Shown here piece by piece: positions 32,994-43,461 of a stretch of DNA of 64,000 bases. Within the stretch, counting starts at the first letter, position 1. Each line of letters starts with the position of its first letter. Origin of the DNA: an uncultured Polaribacter sp. (lineage in GTDB: Bacteria > Bacteroidota > Bacteroidia > Flavobacteriales > Flavobacteriaceae); the NCBI RefSeq assembly GCF_947497695.1, contig NZ_CANMHM010000005.1, positions 62,001 to 126,000 of the forward strand, in the 5' to 3' direction. Made by a program: the position numbers and the translations under genes. The notes beneath the pieces were generated by a model that had not been told where the DNA came from, did not search any database, and saw only the letters and a program-made list of their open reading frames with translations.

Positions 32994-35900
32994 TTATTCT
33001 GTTACATTAATTCTAACACCTTTAGAATGACTGCTAAATTCTGGAGCATACATACTTTGAATCGTTGTAATTCCGTTGCTAAAATTACCAGCATTATTTA
33101 CTCTTACATCATATTCAAAAACATACACTCCTTTTGGTAAACGATCAAAAAAGAAATTTGTTGCAGCATCTTTTGTACTTTCATAATAACCTAAATTGTC
33201 TTGCCATTTGTATTTAGAGATTACATTAATAGGTTCAACACCAGAAGCTCTCATATCTTTCATGTGAATAAATTCCATATTTCTGTCACTTCTTAATTCG
33301 ATTCTTACTGTAATTAAATCGCCAATTTTTATGGTTGATGAATCTCTAATTTCTTGCAATTCTTTGCCAGTATCAGAATTTACCTTTAAGAATAGTTTTT
33401 TGTTCAGTTTCAGCGGAGTTTCAGCAGTTGTAATTTTGTCTAAATCTTCAAAATATTGCCAATACAAACCTCCCCAAGCAATTCCGTTTCCTTTTTTACT
33501 GATGGTAATTTCGCCCATTTTTGGATTGATTTCATGATCATTCCAAGAAGTTTTAAAATAACCTGTTCCAGCTTCAATTTTTACATCATCCAACTTTGTT
33601 GGATCTATTTTTTTATTACCAATTGTAATGTTTACCATTTCTGTAACACTTTTACTTTGCTCAGTATTGGTAGATATCCAGTCACTTCCATTCAATAACA
33701 AAGCATAGACAGCTTCTGTGGTTGCTTTTGTAGTTTTCCATCTATTGGTTTGCTTGTTTTTTAGCAACCAAATTTTAAGATTATCAATAGTTGTAATATC
33801 ATTTTCAATTTCAGAAAAAGCCTCAATAAGAAGTGCTTGTGTTTCTACAGGAGCTTGGTAATAGTAATAACCAGCAGTGTTAGATTTCCAATACATGCCT
33901 AATTCATTAGAAGTAATTGAGTTTTCTTTTAATGATTTTAGAATTTTATTTGCAGCCTCTTTTTTATCATTTCTAAATAATAATAAAGCAATTTGACCCT
34001 TTGCATACAAATTATACTCATTCCAATAAGTTGCTGTTTGGCTTTGGTAATAATCAACTGCTTTTTGTAGTGCATCATCCAAAGAAATATCAGCATAAAA
34101 ACTACGCATATATAAATACTGAATTGTAAAATAGCCTAAATTATTTTTTGCTAAATATTCTTTATATGCTTTTTCTCCTTTCTTTTTACTCTTTGCTTTT
34201 TGTTTATTTTTTTCTGCTCTTTCTAAAAGTTTTTTATATTGTTCTAACAGTTCATCATCTAAATACTTAACAGATTTTTCAATCATTTTTTTGGTTGATT
34301 TGTTATAATCATTAACCCCTAATTTAGATAAATGACCAAAACCAGTTGCAATATGTTGAGTGATGAACCTACTTGCATATTTACCACCTTTAAACCAAGG
34401 AAAACCACCAGAATTCATCTGAATATCTTTTAACTTATTGATAGCTTTTTCTTGTTCATTTTTCATTTTATTTAAATCGAATAATAAAGCAATTCGTTTT
34501 TTTTGCTCGGTTTCAGATTGCGCATCTCTAAGCCATGGAGTTTCTTGAATAATCAATGATTTTAATTCTTGGTTTTTCTCTAAGTTTGATAAAAGAGCAT
34601 CAGAAGATTTCCACACATTAAAGACTTCTTGAATCCTTGGGTTAGAATTTGCGACAAAACTTGCCAAGGTATTTGCATAATATCTTGCAAAGGTTTGTTC
34701 TGCACATTCATAAGGATACTCCATTAAATAAGGCAAAGATTGGATTGCATACCAAACTGGGTTTGATGTCATTTCTAACGTTAATTGATGGTTTTTTAAA
34801 GTTGATGAGGTGTTGCCTTTTAGCTTATTTAACGTAAATGTTTTGGTTTGATTAGAACGAACCCACATTGGTAAAGTTTCTGTAACCAACATTCTGTTAG
34901 ATAAAACAGGCAATACATTTTGTTCTCCATCAGAAAAATCACCAGCTTTTGCTACAATTTTATATTGTACAACTTGTACCGTTTTTGGAATTGATAAGTT
35001 CCAAGAAACGCTGGTATTACCCTCTTTATCAACAGAAAAATTTTTGTTAGCGTTTAAGTTTTCTAAATCTGAGTCAATTTCTTTTCCTGTAATTGCATCT
35101 GTTAAAATCAGTTTTGCAAAACCAGATAATTCATTGTTTGTTAAGTTGGTAATTTTAGCAGACAATGTAATTTTATCTCCTTCTCTTAAAAACCTTGGTG
35201 CATTTGGCACTACCATTAATTCTTTTTGAGTAACAGTTTGTAGGTTTTTTGTTGCTGATTTCAATTCATTAGTATGAGCTAATAATTGTAATTTCCAACG
35301 AGTTAAAGCTTCTGGCATTGTAAAAGAAAAACTGACTTGCCCTTTTTTATCTGTTTTTAATTGAGGAAAAAAGAACGCGGTTTCGTTAAAGTTTTTACGA
35401 GCTTTTACTTGAGATAGTTCTTTGTTTAGTTTTGCCTGACCTGATTTTGTAGTGATAATAATAACACCATTTGCTCCTTTTGCTCCATAAATAGCAGTTG
35501 CTGCTGCGTCTTTTAAAACAGTCATACTTTCAATATCATCGAAATCAATCTCTTTGATATCAGTAGCAACACCATCTACTAAAACTAACGGATTTTCAAG
35601 ACCATTAAAAGAAGCTTGACCACGAATATAAATTTGTTGATTATTGTTGCTAGGAATTCCACTGCCTTGAATCGATGTAACACCTGGAATTGTGCCTTGT
35701 AAACTTTCGGAAACTGAATGAACAGCAGCAGTCCTACTACTTTTCCTTTGAGCTCCATAACCAACAACTACAACTTCATCTAAATGTGCTGCACTTTCTT
35801 TAAGTTTTATGTTGATGTTTGTTTGGGTATTTACAAGAAATTCTTTCATTTCAAACCCTATATAGCTAACTATTAAAACATCTCCCTTTTTAATTTTAAT

Positions 35901-38900
35901 TGAATAATTACCATCAAAATCTGTAGTTGTGCCAAATGTTGTACCTTGTATTACAACAGAAACTCCTGGTAAAGGCAAACCATCTTCATCAGAAATAGTA
36001 CCAGTAATTGTTCCGTCAAAATCGGTTCTAATACTATTTATTTTGTTTTTTGTAGTTCTTAGATATTGTTGATTTTTCCATCGATTATTATTCAAACTAA
36101 AACCAAACCAATTATAAGTGTCATAAGAAATAGCAGGAAACCCAAAATATCTTTTTTGGTTGTTTTTGATGCTAAAATTGATGTTCCCAAAACTTTGGTT
36201 GGCATTACTTACCCCATAAGAATAATACCTAGGTTTTGCAGTTATAGGGTTAAATTGCCAATTATGTGATTTAAATTCATCTAAAGAAGCATCATACATA
36301 GAAGCTAAAACTTCTGCTGTAACAGCATTATTTTCATCATTTTTAATGCTAAAACTCCAAGTTTCTTCTTGTCCTGGTTGTAATTTGTCTCTAAAAATAT
36401 TGGTTTCAATAGCAATAGATTCTTGTTTTTCAGTAACGTTGATTAACAAACTACCACTTTTAAAATAATTGTAGTTTACAAAGTGATATTTTACTGCAAA
36501 ACCTCCAATATCATCTTTATTTACTGGTATTTTTATTGTTTTAGTTTCATTATTTAATTTAATTAAACGAGTTTCAATAATTTTATGATTCTTCTCTATC
36601 TGTACAACAACAGTATTATTTTTTGATGCAGAACCAATACTAATTTCAACAGTATCATCAATTGTATAAAAAGTTTTATCAGTATTTATTACAAACAATT
36701 TATTGTCTGCTATTTGTGTATCTTTAGTAGAGAAAACAGTAAATCTATGCTCATCCTTTACAGCTTGTCCAAATGTATCTTCACTTTCTAAAATGGCAAT
36801 GTATTTACCAGAAACCCAATCTTTAATAGTCGATAGTTTTAGCTCTTTTGAGGTTTCTGTATTAAAATTTTTATTGAAAACCAATGCCCCTTTTTTCCAG
36901 TTTTTTTCATCAGCTTCATCTTCAGAATAAGGCTCGTTTGGAAACAAAGTTCTAAATGTATTCTCAGAAATATCTTGATAATCAGGAGCATTCCAAGGTC
37001 TTTTTCTTAGCGGATTTTTAGGAGCTTTTAACTTGTAAATTTTTACAGTTCCTTTTGCTGGCACAAACTCGCCATTTAGGTTTTTTGTATCCACTTTTAA
37101 AAGCGTTTCTTTTTGGTTTTTATCAATTTTATCATCTAAAGAAATGGTTGCCAATAAAGAATGATAACCTACGTTAATAATCGTAGTTGCTGAGCGAGTT
37201 TCTCCATTAATATCAGTTATATCAGCAGTAATTTCATAATTAAAAACAGGAAGACTTCCTTTGTCCACAGTTTCATCTGGCATTGCTTTAAAAATAATTT
37301 CAAATTCCCCTTTTTCATTGGTATTACTTTCTCCATTAGTAATTTCTTGAGAGCTAGAGCTTGGGTTGGGTCTTCTCCAATAATACCAACTTGGGTATTG
37401 CACTTTTCTATGCACTCTATATACTACTTTTGCATCGGTAATATTTGCCCCAGAAAAAGCTTTAGCAAAACCATTTACAGTAATTGAATCGTTAATTTTA
37501 AAACTTTCTGTAACAGGTTTAAATTCTGTTTCAAACTTAGGTCTTTTGTATTCTTCAACAGAAAATTTGATGGCATTATTATAGTCAAAATCAAAATCTT
37601 CGTTGTCATAAAACTTGCTGTCATGCTCAAAGCTTTCATCAACTTCAATAGAAAACTCGCCAGTTAAACCATTGTTTGGAATTATAAATTCTCCAGCAAC
37701 AGAACCAAATTCGTTCAATTTTAAATCTAATGTTTTTACAATTTGATTATTTACATCATATAAGGTAACTTCTACAAATTCGTTTTTAAAAATTTCAGAT
37801 TTGTCTCCTTGTTTTTTAATTACAATGGCTTTAAAATAGACAGTTTGCCCTGGTCTGTAAATACTTCTATCTGTAAAAATAAAGGGTTTTATCTTTATTT
37901 CTTGGTTGCTGTTTCTATAATTTTTGCTGTTGTTTTCATATAAATAATGATTCCCAAAAGTTGCAATATCTTCTTTTGTAGCGACTGTTATTTTTACATT
38001 TCTATAAGTTTCATCACTTTTAAAAGAAGCAAAACCCAATTTATTTGTTATCAATTTTTTATTGATGAAATTCAAATTTTTAAAGACTTTGTTTTTTAAA
38101 TGAATTTTGGCATTTTTTATTGGTTTTCCGTTATTTCTATCCACAATTTGATAATTGTAGGTTTCTCCAAAATTATTTTCAATTAAAGTTAGGTTTGTAA
38201 CTTGCATTACAGCTGTTCCATAAACGCTGTTATCGTTTAAATCTTTGTTTTCAGAGGCAGTAATTAGGTAAGTTCCGTTCTTAAATTTCGGTACAATTAC
38301 TTCTGTTTTATGTTGCAAATAATCTTCTTTGTTTCTTAGTTTAGCATTCCAATTAGTTACTTTTTCAAGAGATTTAAAAAAAGTGATTTTTTCTTCTAAA
38401 TCATATATTTTATGATATTTTTCTAATTGTTCTGTTGTTGTTTTATAAGCAATAAAAAACAATTGGTCAATGTTTTTATAACTGATTAATAATCTAGAAT
38501 TTATATTAATCGGAATGTTTTTTTCTGCGGTAATAGAAAGTGATTTTGTTTTAATTTGATTCTTTAGAATAGAACAATTTTTTGCACCTAAAGTTTCTGG
38601 AAAATCATTCATTATTTGATTACAAATTGTAATTGCAAGTTTGTTTTTAGAGTTGTTTTTATAATTTTTTGCAATTTCAAAAGCATATAAACCACTTAAT
38701 TTATTGTTTTTTAATTGCTCTTTTGATGTTTTTAAAGTTGATAGATAAATGGCTTCTTTATCACTAAAAGTTGCATGTTGTTTTACAAAGTTTAATCTAT
38801 GGATATCAATATCAACTAAAGCATCTAAATTATTTTCTTTTAAATGAAATTCAATTAAATTCTGATAGATTTTTAAGCTATTAAACTGTAAAGATAAAGT

Positions 38901-39614
38901 GTCTTTTGTAGTTAAATTTACCTTAGAAAAAGAGTTGTAATCACTTAAATAAGCTGGATTATCAATAATAAATTGATAAGAAGGTTTTGTAATTGAAGTT
39001 TCTGAAGATTTGTAAAAATCTAAAGCATTGTTTGCTAAAAAATCGTATAAAGTAGGTCTGTATTTTTTTGAATCTTTTACAATGGATAAAATAGCTGCAA
39101 AATCTATAATATTAACATTTTGAAGCTTGTTTGAATCCTCTAAAGAAGCCTTAAAATAGGTGTGAATTTCTTTAAATAAGGTGTCTAAATCCCAAGTTCT
39201 AAAATCATTTACATCAACTTTATTTGCAGTTTTTGTTCTATTGTAAAATTTATACCTATTTTCAGTAAAATACTGCCAATACAAGTTTGCTAAAACATTT
39301 TCTAAAACATTTTTGGTTGGGAATTTACTTTTTGCAATATGTTTTTTAAAAGAGTTAATTACTTTTAATTGTGCATCTTCTTCTAATACTAAAGAAAACT
39401 TACTTTTATAAAAAAGCGATTTTACCAATTGAGGAGCGTTGTTTTCTTTTTCTGCTTTTGTGTAAATTTCATCGACACTTTTTAAAGCCGATTTTGGTAA
39501 GTTATCAATTTCAAACTTTTCTACTTCTAGCCAAAGATTCTTGTAAGATTTTTGGGCATAAGAAATTGAAGAGAATGCAAGAATAATTAATAATGTTGTT
39601 GTAATTTTTTTCAT
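32994..39614 (-). CDS. Alpha-2-macroglobulin family protein with inserted SusC-type CarboxypepD-reg/TonB-plug segment
   Basis: 2,206 residues from the ATG at 39614 (MKKITTTLLIILAFSSISYA signal); 11 more codons upstream precede this signal and are rejected. An N-terminal helical region (20-450) leads to MG-type beta domains; TDRSIYRPGQTVYFKA near 580-595 is the MG2 hallmark. Residues about 1200-1280 are a carboxypeptidase-regulatory-like domain (GTITGTISDEDGLPLPGVSV) and about 1280-1390 a SusC-type plug (LDEVVVVGYG, then ATAIYGAKGANGVIIITTK) with no barrel after it. The macroglobulin resumes at PQLKTDKKGQVSFSFTMPEA (about 1410), and CAEQ near 1636 is the thioester motif. Macroglobulins trap proteases; the inserted segment is unusual. 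Envelope-located. Confidence 0.9.
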   Translation of the reverse strand: MKKITTTLLIILAFSSISYAQKSYKNLWLEVEKFEIDNLPKSALKSVDEIYTKAEKENNAPQLVKSLFYKSKFSLVLEEDAQLKVINSFKKHIAKSKFPTKNVLENVLANLYWQYFTENRYKFYNRTKTANKVDVNDFRTWDLDTLFKEIHTYFKASLEDSNKLQNVNIIDFAAILSIVKDSKKYRPTLYDFLANNALDFYKSSETSITKPSYQFIIDNPAYLSDYNSFSKVNLTTKDTLSLQFNSLKIYQNLIEFHLKENNLDALVDIDIHRLNFVKQHATFSDKEAIYLSTLKTSKEQLKNNKLSGLYAFEIAKNYKNNSKNKLAITICNQIMNDFPETLGAKNCSILKNQIKTKSLSITAEKNIPININSRLLISYKNIDQLFFIAYKTTTEQLEKYHKIYDLEEKITFFKSLEKVTNWNAKLRNKEDYLQHKTEVIVPKFKNGTYLITASENKDLNDNSVYGTAVMQVTNLTLIENNFGETYNYQIVDRNNGKPIKNAKIHLKNKVFKNLNFINKKLITNKLGFASFKSDETYRNVKITVATKEDIATFGNHYLYENNSKNYRNSNQEIKIKPFIFTDRSIYRPGQTVYFKAIVIKKQGDKSEIFKNEFVEVTLYDVNNQIVKTLDLKLNEFGSVAGEFIIPNNGLTGEFSIEVDESFEHDSKFYDNEDFDFDYNNAIKFSVEEYKRPKFETEFKPVTESFKINDSITVNGFAKAFSGANITDAKVVYRVHRKVQYPSWYYWRRPNPSSSSQEITNGESNTNEKGEFEIIFKAMPDETVDKGSLPVFNYEITADITDINGETRSATTIINVGYHSLLATISLDDKIDKNQKETLLKVDTKNLNGEFVPAKGTVKIYKLKAPKNPLRKRPWNAPDYQDISENTFRTLFPNEPYSEDEADEKNWKKGALVFNKNFNTETSKELKLSTIKDWVSGKYIAILESEDTFGQAVKDEHRFTVFSTKDTQIADNKLFVINTDKTFYTIDDTVEISIGSASKNNTVVVQIEKNHKIIETRLIKLNNETKTIKIPVNKDDIGGFAVKYHFVNYNYFKSGSLLINVTEKQESIAIETNIFRDKLQPGQEETWSFSIKNDENNAVTAEVLASMYDASLDEFKSHNWQFNPITAKPRYYSYGVSNANQSFGNINFSIKNNQKRYFGFPAISYDTYNWFGFSLNNNRWKNQQYLRTTKNKINSIRTDFDGTITGTISDEDGLPLPGVSVVIQGTTFGTTTDFDGNYSIKIKKGDVLIVSYIGFEMKEFLVNTQTNINIKLKESAAHLDEVVVVGYGAQRKSSRTAAVHSVSESLQGTIPGVTSIQGSGIPSNNNQQIYIRGQASFNGLENPLVLVDGVATDIKEIDFDDIESMTVLKDAAATAIYGAKGANGVIIITTKSGQAKLNKELSQVKARKNFNETAFFFPQLKTDKKGQVSFSFTMPEALTRWKLQLLAHTNELKSATKNLQTVTQKELMVVPNAPRFLREGDKITLSAKITNLTNNELSGFAKLILTDAITGKEIDSDLENLNANKNFSVDKEGNTSVSWNLSIPKTVQVVQYKIVAKAGDFSDGEQNVLPVLSNRMLVTETLPMWVRSNQTKTFTLNKLKGNTSSTLKNHQLTLEMTSNPVWYAIQSLPYLMEYPYECAEQTFARYYANTLASFVANSNPRIQEVFNVWKSSDALLSNLEKNQELKSLIIQETPWLRDAQSETEQKKRIALLFDLNKMKNEQEKAINKLKDIQMNSGGFPWFKGGKYASRFITQHIATGFGHLSKLGVNDYNKSTKKMIEKSVKYLDDELLEQYKKLLERAEKNKQKAKSKKKGEKAYKEYLAKNNLGYFTIQYLYMRSFYADISLDDALQKAVDYYQSQTATYWNEYNLYAKGQIALLLFRNDKKEAANKILKSLKENSITSNELGMYWKSNTAGYYYYQAPVETQALLIEAFSEIENDITTIDNLKIWLLKNKQTNRWKTTKATTEAVYALLLNGSDWISTNTEQSKSVTEMVNITIGNKKIDPTKLDDVKIEAGTGYFKTSWNDHEINPKMGEITISKKGNGIAWGGLYWQYFEDLDKITTAETPLKLNKKLFLKVNSDTGKELQEIRDSSTIKIGDLITVRIELRSDRNMEFIHMKDMRASGVEPINVISKYKWQDNLGYYESTKDAATNFFFDRLPKGVYVFEYDVRVNNAGNFSNGITTIQSMYAPEFSSHSKGVRINVTE

Positions 39615-39785
39615 AATCCTATTGTTTTGTACTATCAAAGCACGCATAAATTAAGATGTAAATCAACTTAAAATTAGTAAACAGGTGGTTTCAATGCGTA
39701 AAACTATTTTTTAATTGAGTTTCGTTCTAAATATAATCAATATTGTTAGAAGCTTTTGTATTTTTACTTTTTAAAATTTTGATCC

Positions 39786-41138
39786 ATGAAAATTCATTTT
39801 ATTGCAATTGGAGGCAGTGCAATGCACAACTTAGCCATTGCTTTACACCAAAAAGGATACCAAGTTTCTGGTTCTGATGATGCTATTCACAATCCTTCTA
39901 AATCTCGCTTAGAAAAATACGGATTATTACCAAATGAATTTGGATGGTTTCCAGAGAAAATAACATCAGAGTTAGAGGTTATTATTCTTGGGATGCATGC
40001 TAAAAAAGACAATTTAGAATTGTTAAAAGCACAAGAATTAGGATTAAAAATTTATTCGTATCCAGAATTTTTATACGAGCAATCAAAAAACAAGACACGT
40101 GTTGTAATTGGTGGTTCTCATGGAAAAACTACGATTACCTCTATGATTTTACATGTGTTGAATTATCATGAAAAAGAAGTAGATTACATGGTTGGTGCAC
40201 AATTAGAAGGTTTTGAAACCATGGTGCATTTAACTCAAGAAAACGATTTTATTGTTTTAGAAGGCGATGAATACTTGAGTTCTCCAATAGATATGCGTCC
40301 TAAATTTCATTTATATAAGCCAAATATTGCTTTGTTAAGTGGAATTGCTTGGGATCATATCAATGTTTTTCCCACTTTTGAAAACTATGTAGATCAGTTT
40401 AGGGTTTTTACTGATGGAATGGTAAATGGAGGAAGTATGATTTACAATGAAGAAGATGCTATTGTTAAAGATGTTGTAGAAAATTCAGAAAATCACATTA
40501 AAAAATACCCATATACAACACCAAAATATTTTATAGAAAACGGAACAACATTTTTAGAAACAAATGAAGGTAATTTACCTTTAGAAATTTTTGGCAAACA
40601 CAACTTACAAAATTTAGCAGGAGCAAAGTGGATTTGTCAACACATGGGCATTGATGAAGATGATTTTTATGAGGCAATTGCAAGTTTTGCAGGAGCAAGT
40701 AAACGTTTAGAAAAAATTGCAGAAAATAATACGACCGTTATTTTTAAAGATTTTGCACATTCTCCTAGCAAAGTTGCTGCAACCACAAAGGCTGTAAAAG
40801 AACAGTATGCAGAAAGAACAGTTTTAGCATGTTTAGAATTGCATACGTATTCTAGTTTAAATGCTGAATTTTTAGCAGAATATAAAGGAGCGTTAAATGC
40901 AGCAGATAAAGCAGTGGTTTTTTACTCTCCTGATGCAGTTAAAATTAAACAATTAGAAGAAGTAACCACAATACAAATTGCCAATGCTTTTGAACGTGAA
41001 GATTTAATTATTTATACCAATCCTCAAGAATTTAAAGAATTTTTGTTTAGTCAAAATTTTGATAAAACAGCACTTGTGTTAATGAGTTCTGGAAATTACG
41101 GAGGTTTAGATTTTGAAGAAGTTAAGAATTTGGTTTAG
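39786..41138 (+). CDS. mpl: UDP-N-acetylmuramate:tripeptide ligase (murein recycling Mur ligase)
   Basis: 450 residues, Mur ligase fold. The N-terminal Rossmann part begins KIHFIAIGGSAMHNLAIALH, the ATP P-loop is GGSHGKTTITSM near 108-119, EGDEYLSSPID near 160-170 and WDHINVFPTFENY near 195-207 are further Mur motifs, and the C-terminal part has HSPSKVAAT near 325. The absence of the MurC-specific context and the overall match fit Mpl, which attaches recycled L-Ala-gamma-D-Glu-meso-DAP to UDP-MurNAc. The stop overlaps that of the convergent nucleotidyltransferase gene by four bases. MurC itself is less likely. Confidence 0.87.
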   Translation: MKIHFIAIGGSAMHNLAIALHQKGYQVSGSDDAIHNPSKSRLEKYGLLPNEFGWFPEKITSELEVIILGMHAKKDNLELLKAQELGLKIYSYPEFLYEQSKNKTRVVIGGSHGKTTITSMILHVLNYHEKEVDYMVGAQLEGFETMVHLTQENDFIVLEGDEYLSSPIDMRPKFHLYKPNIALLSGIAWDHINVFPTFENYVDQFRVFTDGMVNGGSMIYNEEDAIVKDVVENSENHIKKYPYTTPKYFIENGTTFLETNEGNLPLEIFGKHNLQNLAGAKWICQHMGIDEDDFYEAIASFAGASKRLEKIAENNTTVIFKDFAHSPSKVAATTKAVKEQYAERTVLACLELHTYSSLNAEFLAEYKGALNAADKAVVFYSPDAVKIKQLEEVTTIQIANAFEREDLIIYTNPQEFKEFLFSQNFDKTALVLMSSGNYGGLDFEEVKNLV

Positions 41139-42235
41139 TTTTTTTTAAAACCTAATTGTTTTAATTTTTCTTGTTGCCAATTTTTATCAAGAGTTCTTTT
41201 AATTAACCAATTTCTGTGAGTTTTATCAAATATTGATTTGTAAATAATTTTTAATCTAGCTTTTAAGAAAAGCTTTCTTTCAGTTCTTTTATAATTTTTG
41301 TTTCTAACTTTAGAATCATTTAACTGTTTATTAAAAGTAGATAGATAATTTTCTATTTCTTTTGTAGACTTATATTGTAAAGATGTAGTTTTATTAAAAA
41401 CAATAAAACAACTAGCTAAAAAGAAGTTTAAAGGTAATTTTAATTTAGATAAATTATTAAAAATAATATTTGAATTTAATTTTTTAGAGAGTAAAAAAAC
41501 ATCATAAGCATTTCTTAATGCTATATTTTTATAATAAATACCATCATCATTAATTTGTTTTGCTATTATTGATAAGGCTATTTGATTTTCAAAACTCATA
41601 ACATTCACGTTATTTATATTTTGGGCATCTTTTTTTATTAAAGAATAATTAAACTCATCTGCATATTTTTCAATTAGTAATTCTTTATGTATTTCTACAG
41701 CTGCAATCCTGTTTTTCTTTTGTAATCTAGGGTAGTGTTTAAAACTAATTGGGTCATAAGCATCTTTATGTACTCTAGTATATCCAAAATCAGTTATTAA
41801 TTTTATGGCTTTAATATATTCTTCTTTTGAGAAAATAAAATCAATATCACCAACCATTCTCTCACCAATATCTTCATACAATCCTTCTAGAAGATTTCCT
41901 GTTCCTTTTAAGAAAATTGGTGTAATGTTATTTGATAATAATAACTCGTTAATTTCTTTGGCTTGTTCAATAATTTGCTGATTTCTTTCTCTATTTAAAT
42001 CAGTTATACGAACCATATAATTGACTAGTTCTTCTGGTACATAATCCAAAAAATTGGCTTTTTTTAAATTGCAATACAAGGCAGGAAAAACAAAATGAGC
42101 TGTACTTAATTTCACAACAGCTTCCCAGTCTATTTCTTTAGTTTTTAACTGGTTTTCAATTATAATGTTGTTCTTTTCTTCATGATTAATTGTTAAACAT
42201 TTTCCAATAAAAAATAAAGTTTCTTTATAATTCAT
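41135..42235 (-). CDS. Nucleotidyltransferase family protein (NTP_transf_5-like)
   Basis: 366 residues. The core is PIFLKGTGNLLEGLY followed by ERMVGDIDFIFSKEEY near 125-150, where GDIDF supplies the two acidic metal ligands, and HYPRLQKKNRIAAVEIHKELL near 180-200 gives a third site with HKEL. This is the PF14907-type pattern of uncharacterised nucleotidyltransferases that often partner with HPr-kinase-like or PqqD proteins. It overlaps the PqqD/HprK-like gene by 11 bases, so both are made together. The target of nucleotidylation is unknown. Confidence 0.83.
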   Translation of the reverse strand: MNYKETLFFIGKCLTINHEEKNNIIIENQLKTKEIDWEAVVKLSTAHFVFPALYCNLKKANFLDYVPEELVNYMVRITDLNRERNQQIIEQAKEINELLLSNNITPIFLKGTGNLLEGLYEDIGERMVGDIDFIFSKEEYIKAIKLITDFGYTRVHKDAYDPISFKHYPRLQKKNRIAAVEIHKELLIEKYADEFNYSLIKKDAQNINNVNVMSFENQIALSIIAKQINDDGIYYKNIALRNAYDVFLLSKKLNSNIIFNNLSKLKLPLNFFLASCFIVFNKTTSLQYKSTKEIENYLSTFNKQLNDSKVRNKNYKRTERKLFLKARLKIIYKSIFDKTHRNWLIKRTLDKNWQQEKLKQLGFKKN

Positions 42236-43364
42236 TATTAAAAATTTTAGAAACTGTTTTTATCATTTCATCATTTTTAGAATAGGTAAGTTGGTAGCAA
42301 TTTAAAGAATCAAACCAATTTAAAAACATTTGGGCATTTTCTTTTTTTGGTGACAACCAAGAATCTGGAACTAATTGCATAAAAGCATCAATTTTTGAAA
42401 TTTTTTCAAAAGCTAAATTGGCATCTTTTTGATATTTTATAAAAACCAATTCATTACATGGTAAGTGACTAAAATAATTATCATTATTTGGTTTTAAATA
42501 ACGAACAATTTTGTTTAATCTTTTAAAATGATATTCTGCAGTAGTTTCTAATTCTGGATAAATAGGAAGTAAAGTATGTAAGCTACTTTTTTTAATTGAA
42601 ATGGCTGCAGGAAAACTATATACTTCTTTTTTATGAGCATCCATAGGTACAAAATCATCAGCCAAACAGGTAAAACCATTTGCTTGTAACAATGCTAAAG
42701 AAGTGCTTTTTCCGTTTCCAGAATCGCCTAAAAATAAAATTGCTTTTTTGTTATTGCTAACAGCAGAAGCATGAAAAACACCCATCCACTTATTTTCTTC
42801 TTTTTGATGAATTTTCTGAATAAATTCCATAGAAAACTTTCCTTGAAAATAATGAATATCATCACGACTCCAAGCACCAATTAATTCTTTATCAACTTTT
42901 AAAAAAATGTACTTATTTTCTATAAATACATCAAATTCATAATCAAAATTACTCGTATTTTTAATACTTAAATGTGCAAATTTTGGATGAACAAAAGCAA
43001 GTTCTGTTTCACTTAAAAAAGAGACCTTAAAAACAACGTTATTTACTTTATAATACTTTATAAATTCAAATGATTTTGGTGTTTTTATATCTCTATAATC
43101 ATTAATTAATTGAGATTTAATTTTACTTTTTGGTTTGTAAGTTTTTTTTTCTAAGTCTAAAACAAAATCGATTGTTTTATCTAAAGGAACACCTAGTTTT
43201 TTAGACAAAGCTTCTGCAATGTCATTTACAGAAATTCCTTTACTTAATCTTTTTAAAATATCTGCTGTTGTATTTTCTAAAACTAAATATTCATTACTGT
43301 TTTCAAACCAAACAATAGTTTTATCTTCAACAGTTTTGTACAATAAATTTGATGGACTTTTCAT
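42225..43364 (-). CDS. PqqD-like / HPr-kinase-like fusion protein
   Basis: 379 residues. Residues about 1-85 have the PqqD-type winged-helix layout (YLVLENTTADILKRLSKGISVNDIAEALSK in two pieces). Residues about 190-330 look like an HPr kinase: LFLGDSGNGKSTSLALL holds Walker A near 208-217, LADDFVPMD an acidic Walker-B-like segment, SFPAAISIKKSS the following strand. PqqD domains in other systems bind the leader of a ribosomal peptide, and HprK relatives phosphorylate serine. No radical SAM enzyme, precursor peptide or leader peptidase is nearby, so the substrate is unclear; a role with the surface polysaccharide genes further right is possible. Confidence 0.8.
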   Translation of the reverse strand: MKSPSNLLYKTVEDKTIVWFENSNEYLVLENTTADILKRLSKGISVNDIAEALSKKLGVPLDKTIDFVLDLEKKTYKPKSKIKSQLINDYRDIKTPKSFEFIKYYKVNNVVFKVSFLSETELAFVHPKFAHLSIKNTSNFDYEFDVFIENKYIFLKVDKELIGAWSRDDIHYFQGKFSMEFIQKIHQKEENKWMGVFHASAVSNNKKAILFLGDSGNGKSTSLALLQANGFTCLADDFVPMDAHKKEVYSFPAAISIKKSSLHTLLPIYPELETTAEYHFKRLNKIVRYLKPNNDNYFSHLPCNELVFIKYQKDANLAFEKISKIDAFMQLVPDSWLSPKKENAQMFLNWFDSLNCYQLTYSKNDEMIKTVSKIFNNEL

Positions 43365-43461
43365 AAATACTAAAAGTAGTTATTTTATTAATTAAATAAA
43401 AAACACGTAAAAATTAAAGAAGTTTAAAGTGTATTTTATGGTGTTAAAAGATTTAATTAGA

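Noticed and set aside
32994-39647. The macroglobulin gene as a false fusion of a SusC gene with a macroglobulin gene
   Set aside because: The frame is open across both edges and the macroglobulin continues after the plug with its usual segments, so the insert is within one protein; it is not a gene end joined to another.
43160-43185. A second operator-like ATCGATTGT sequence in the PqqD/HprK-like gene
   Set aside because: It is inside coding sequence, the arms match only partly, and no promoter is near.
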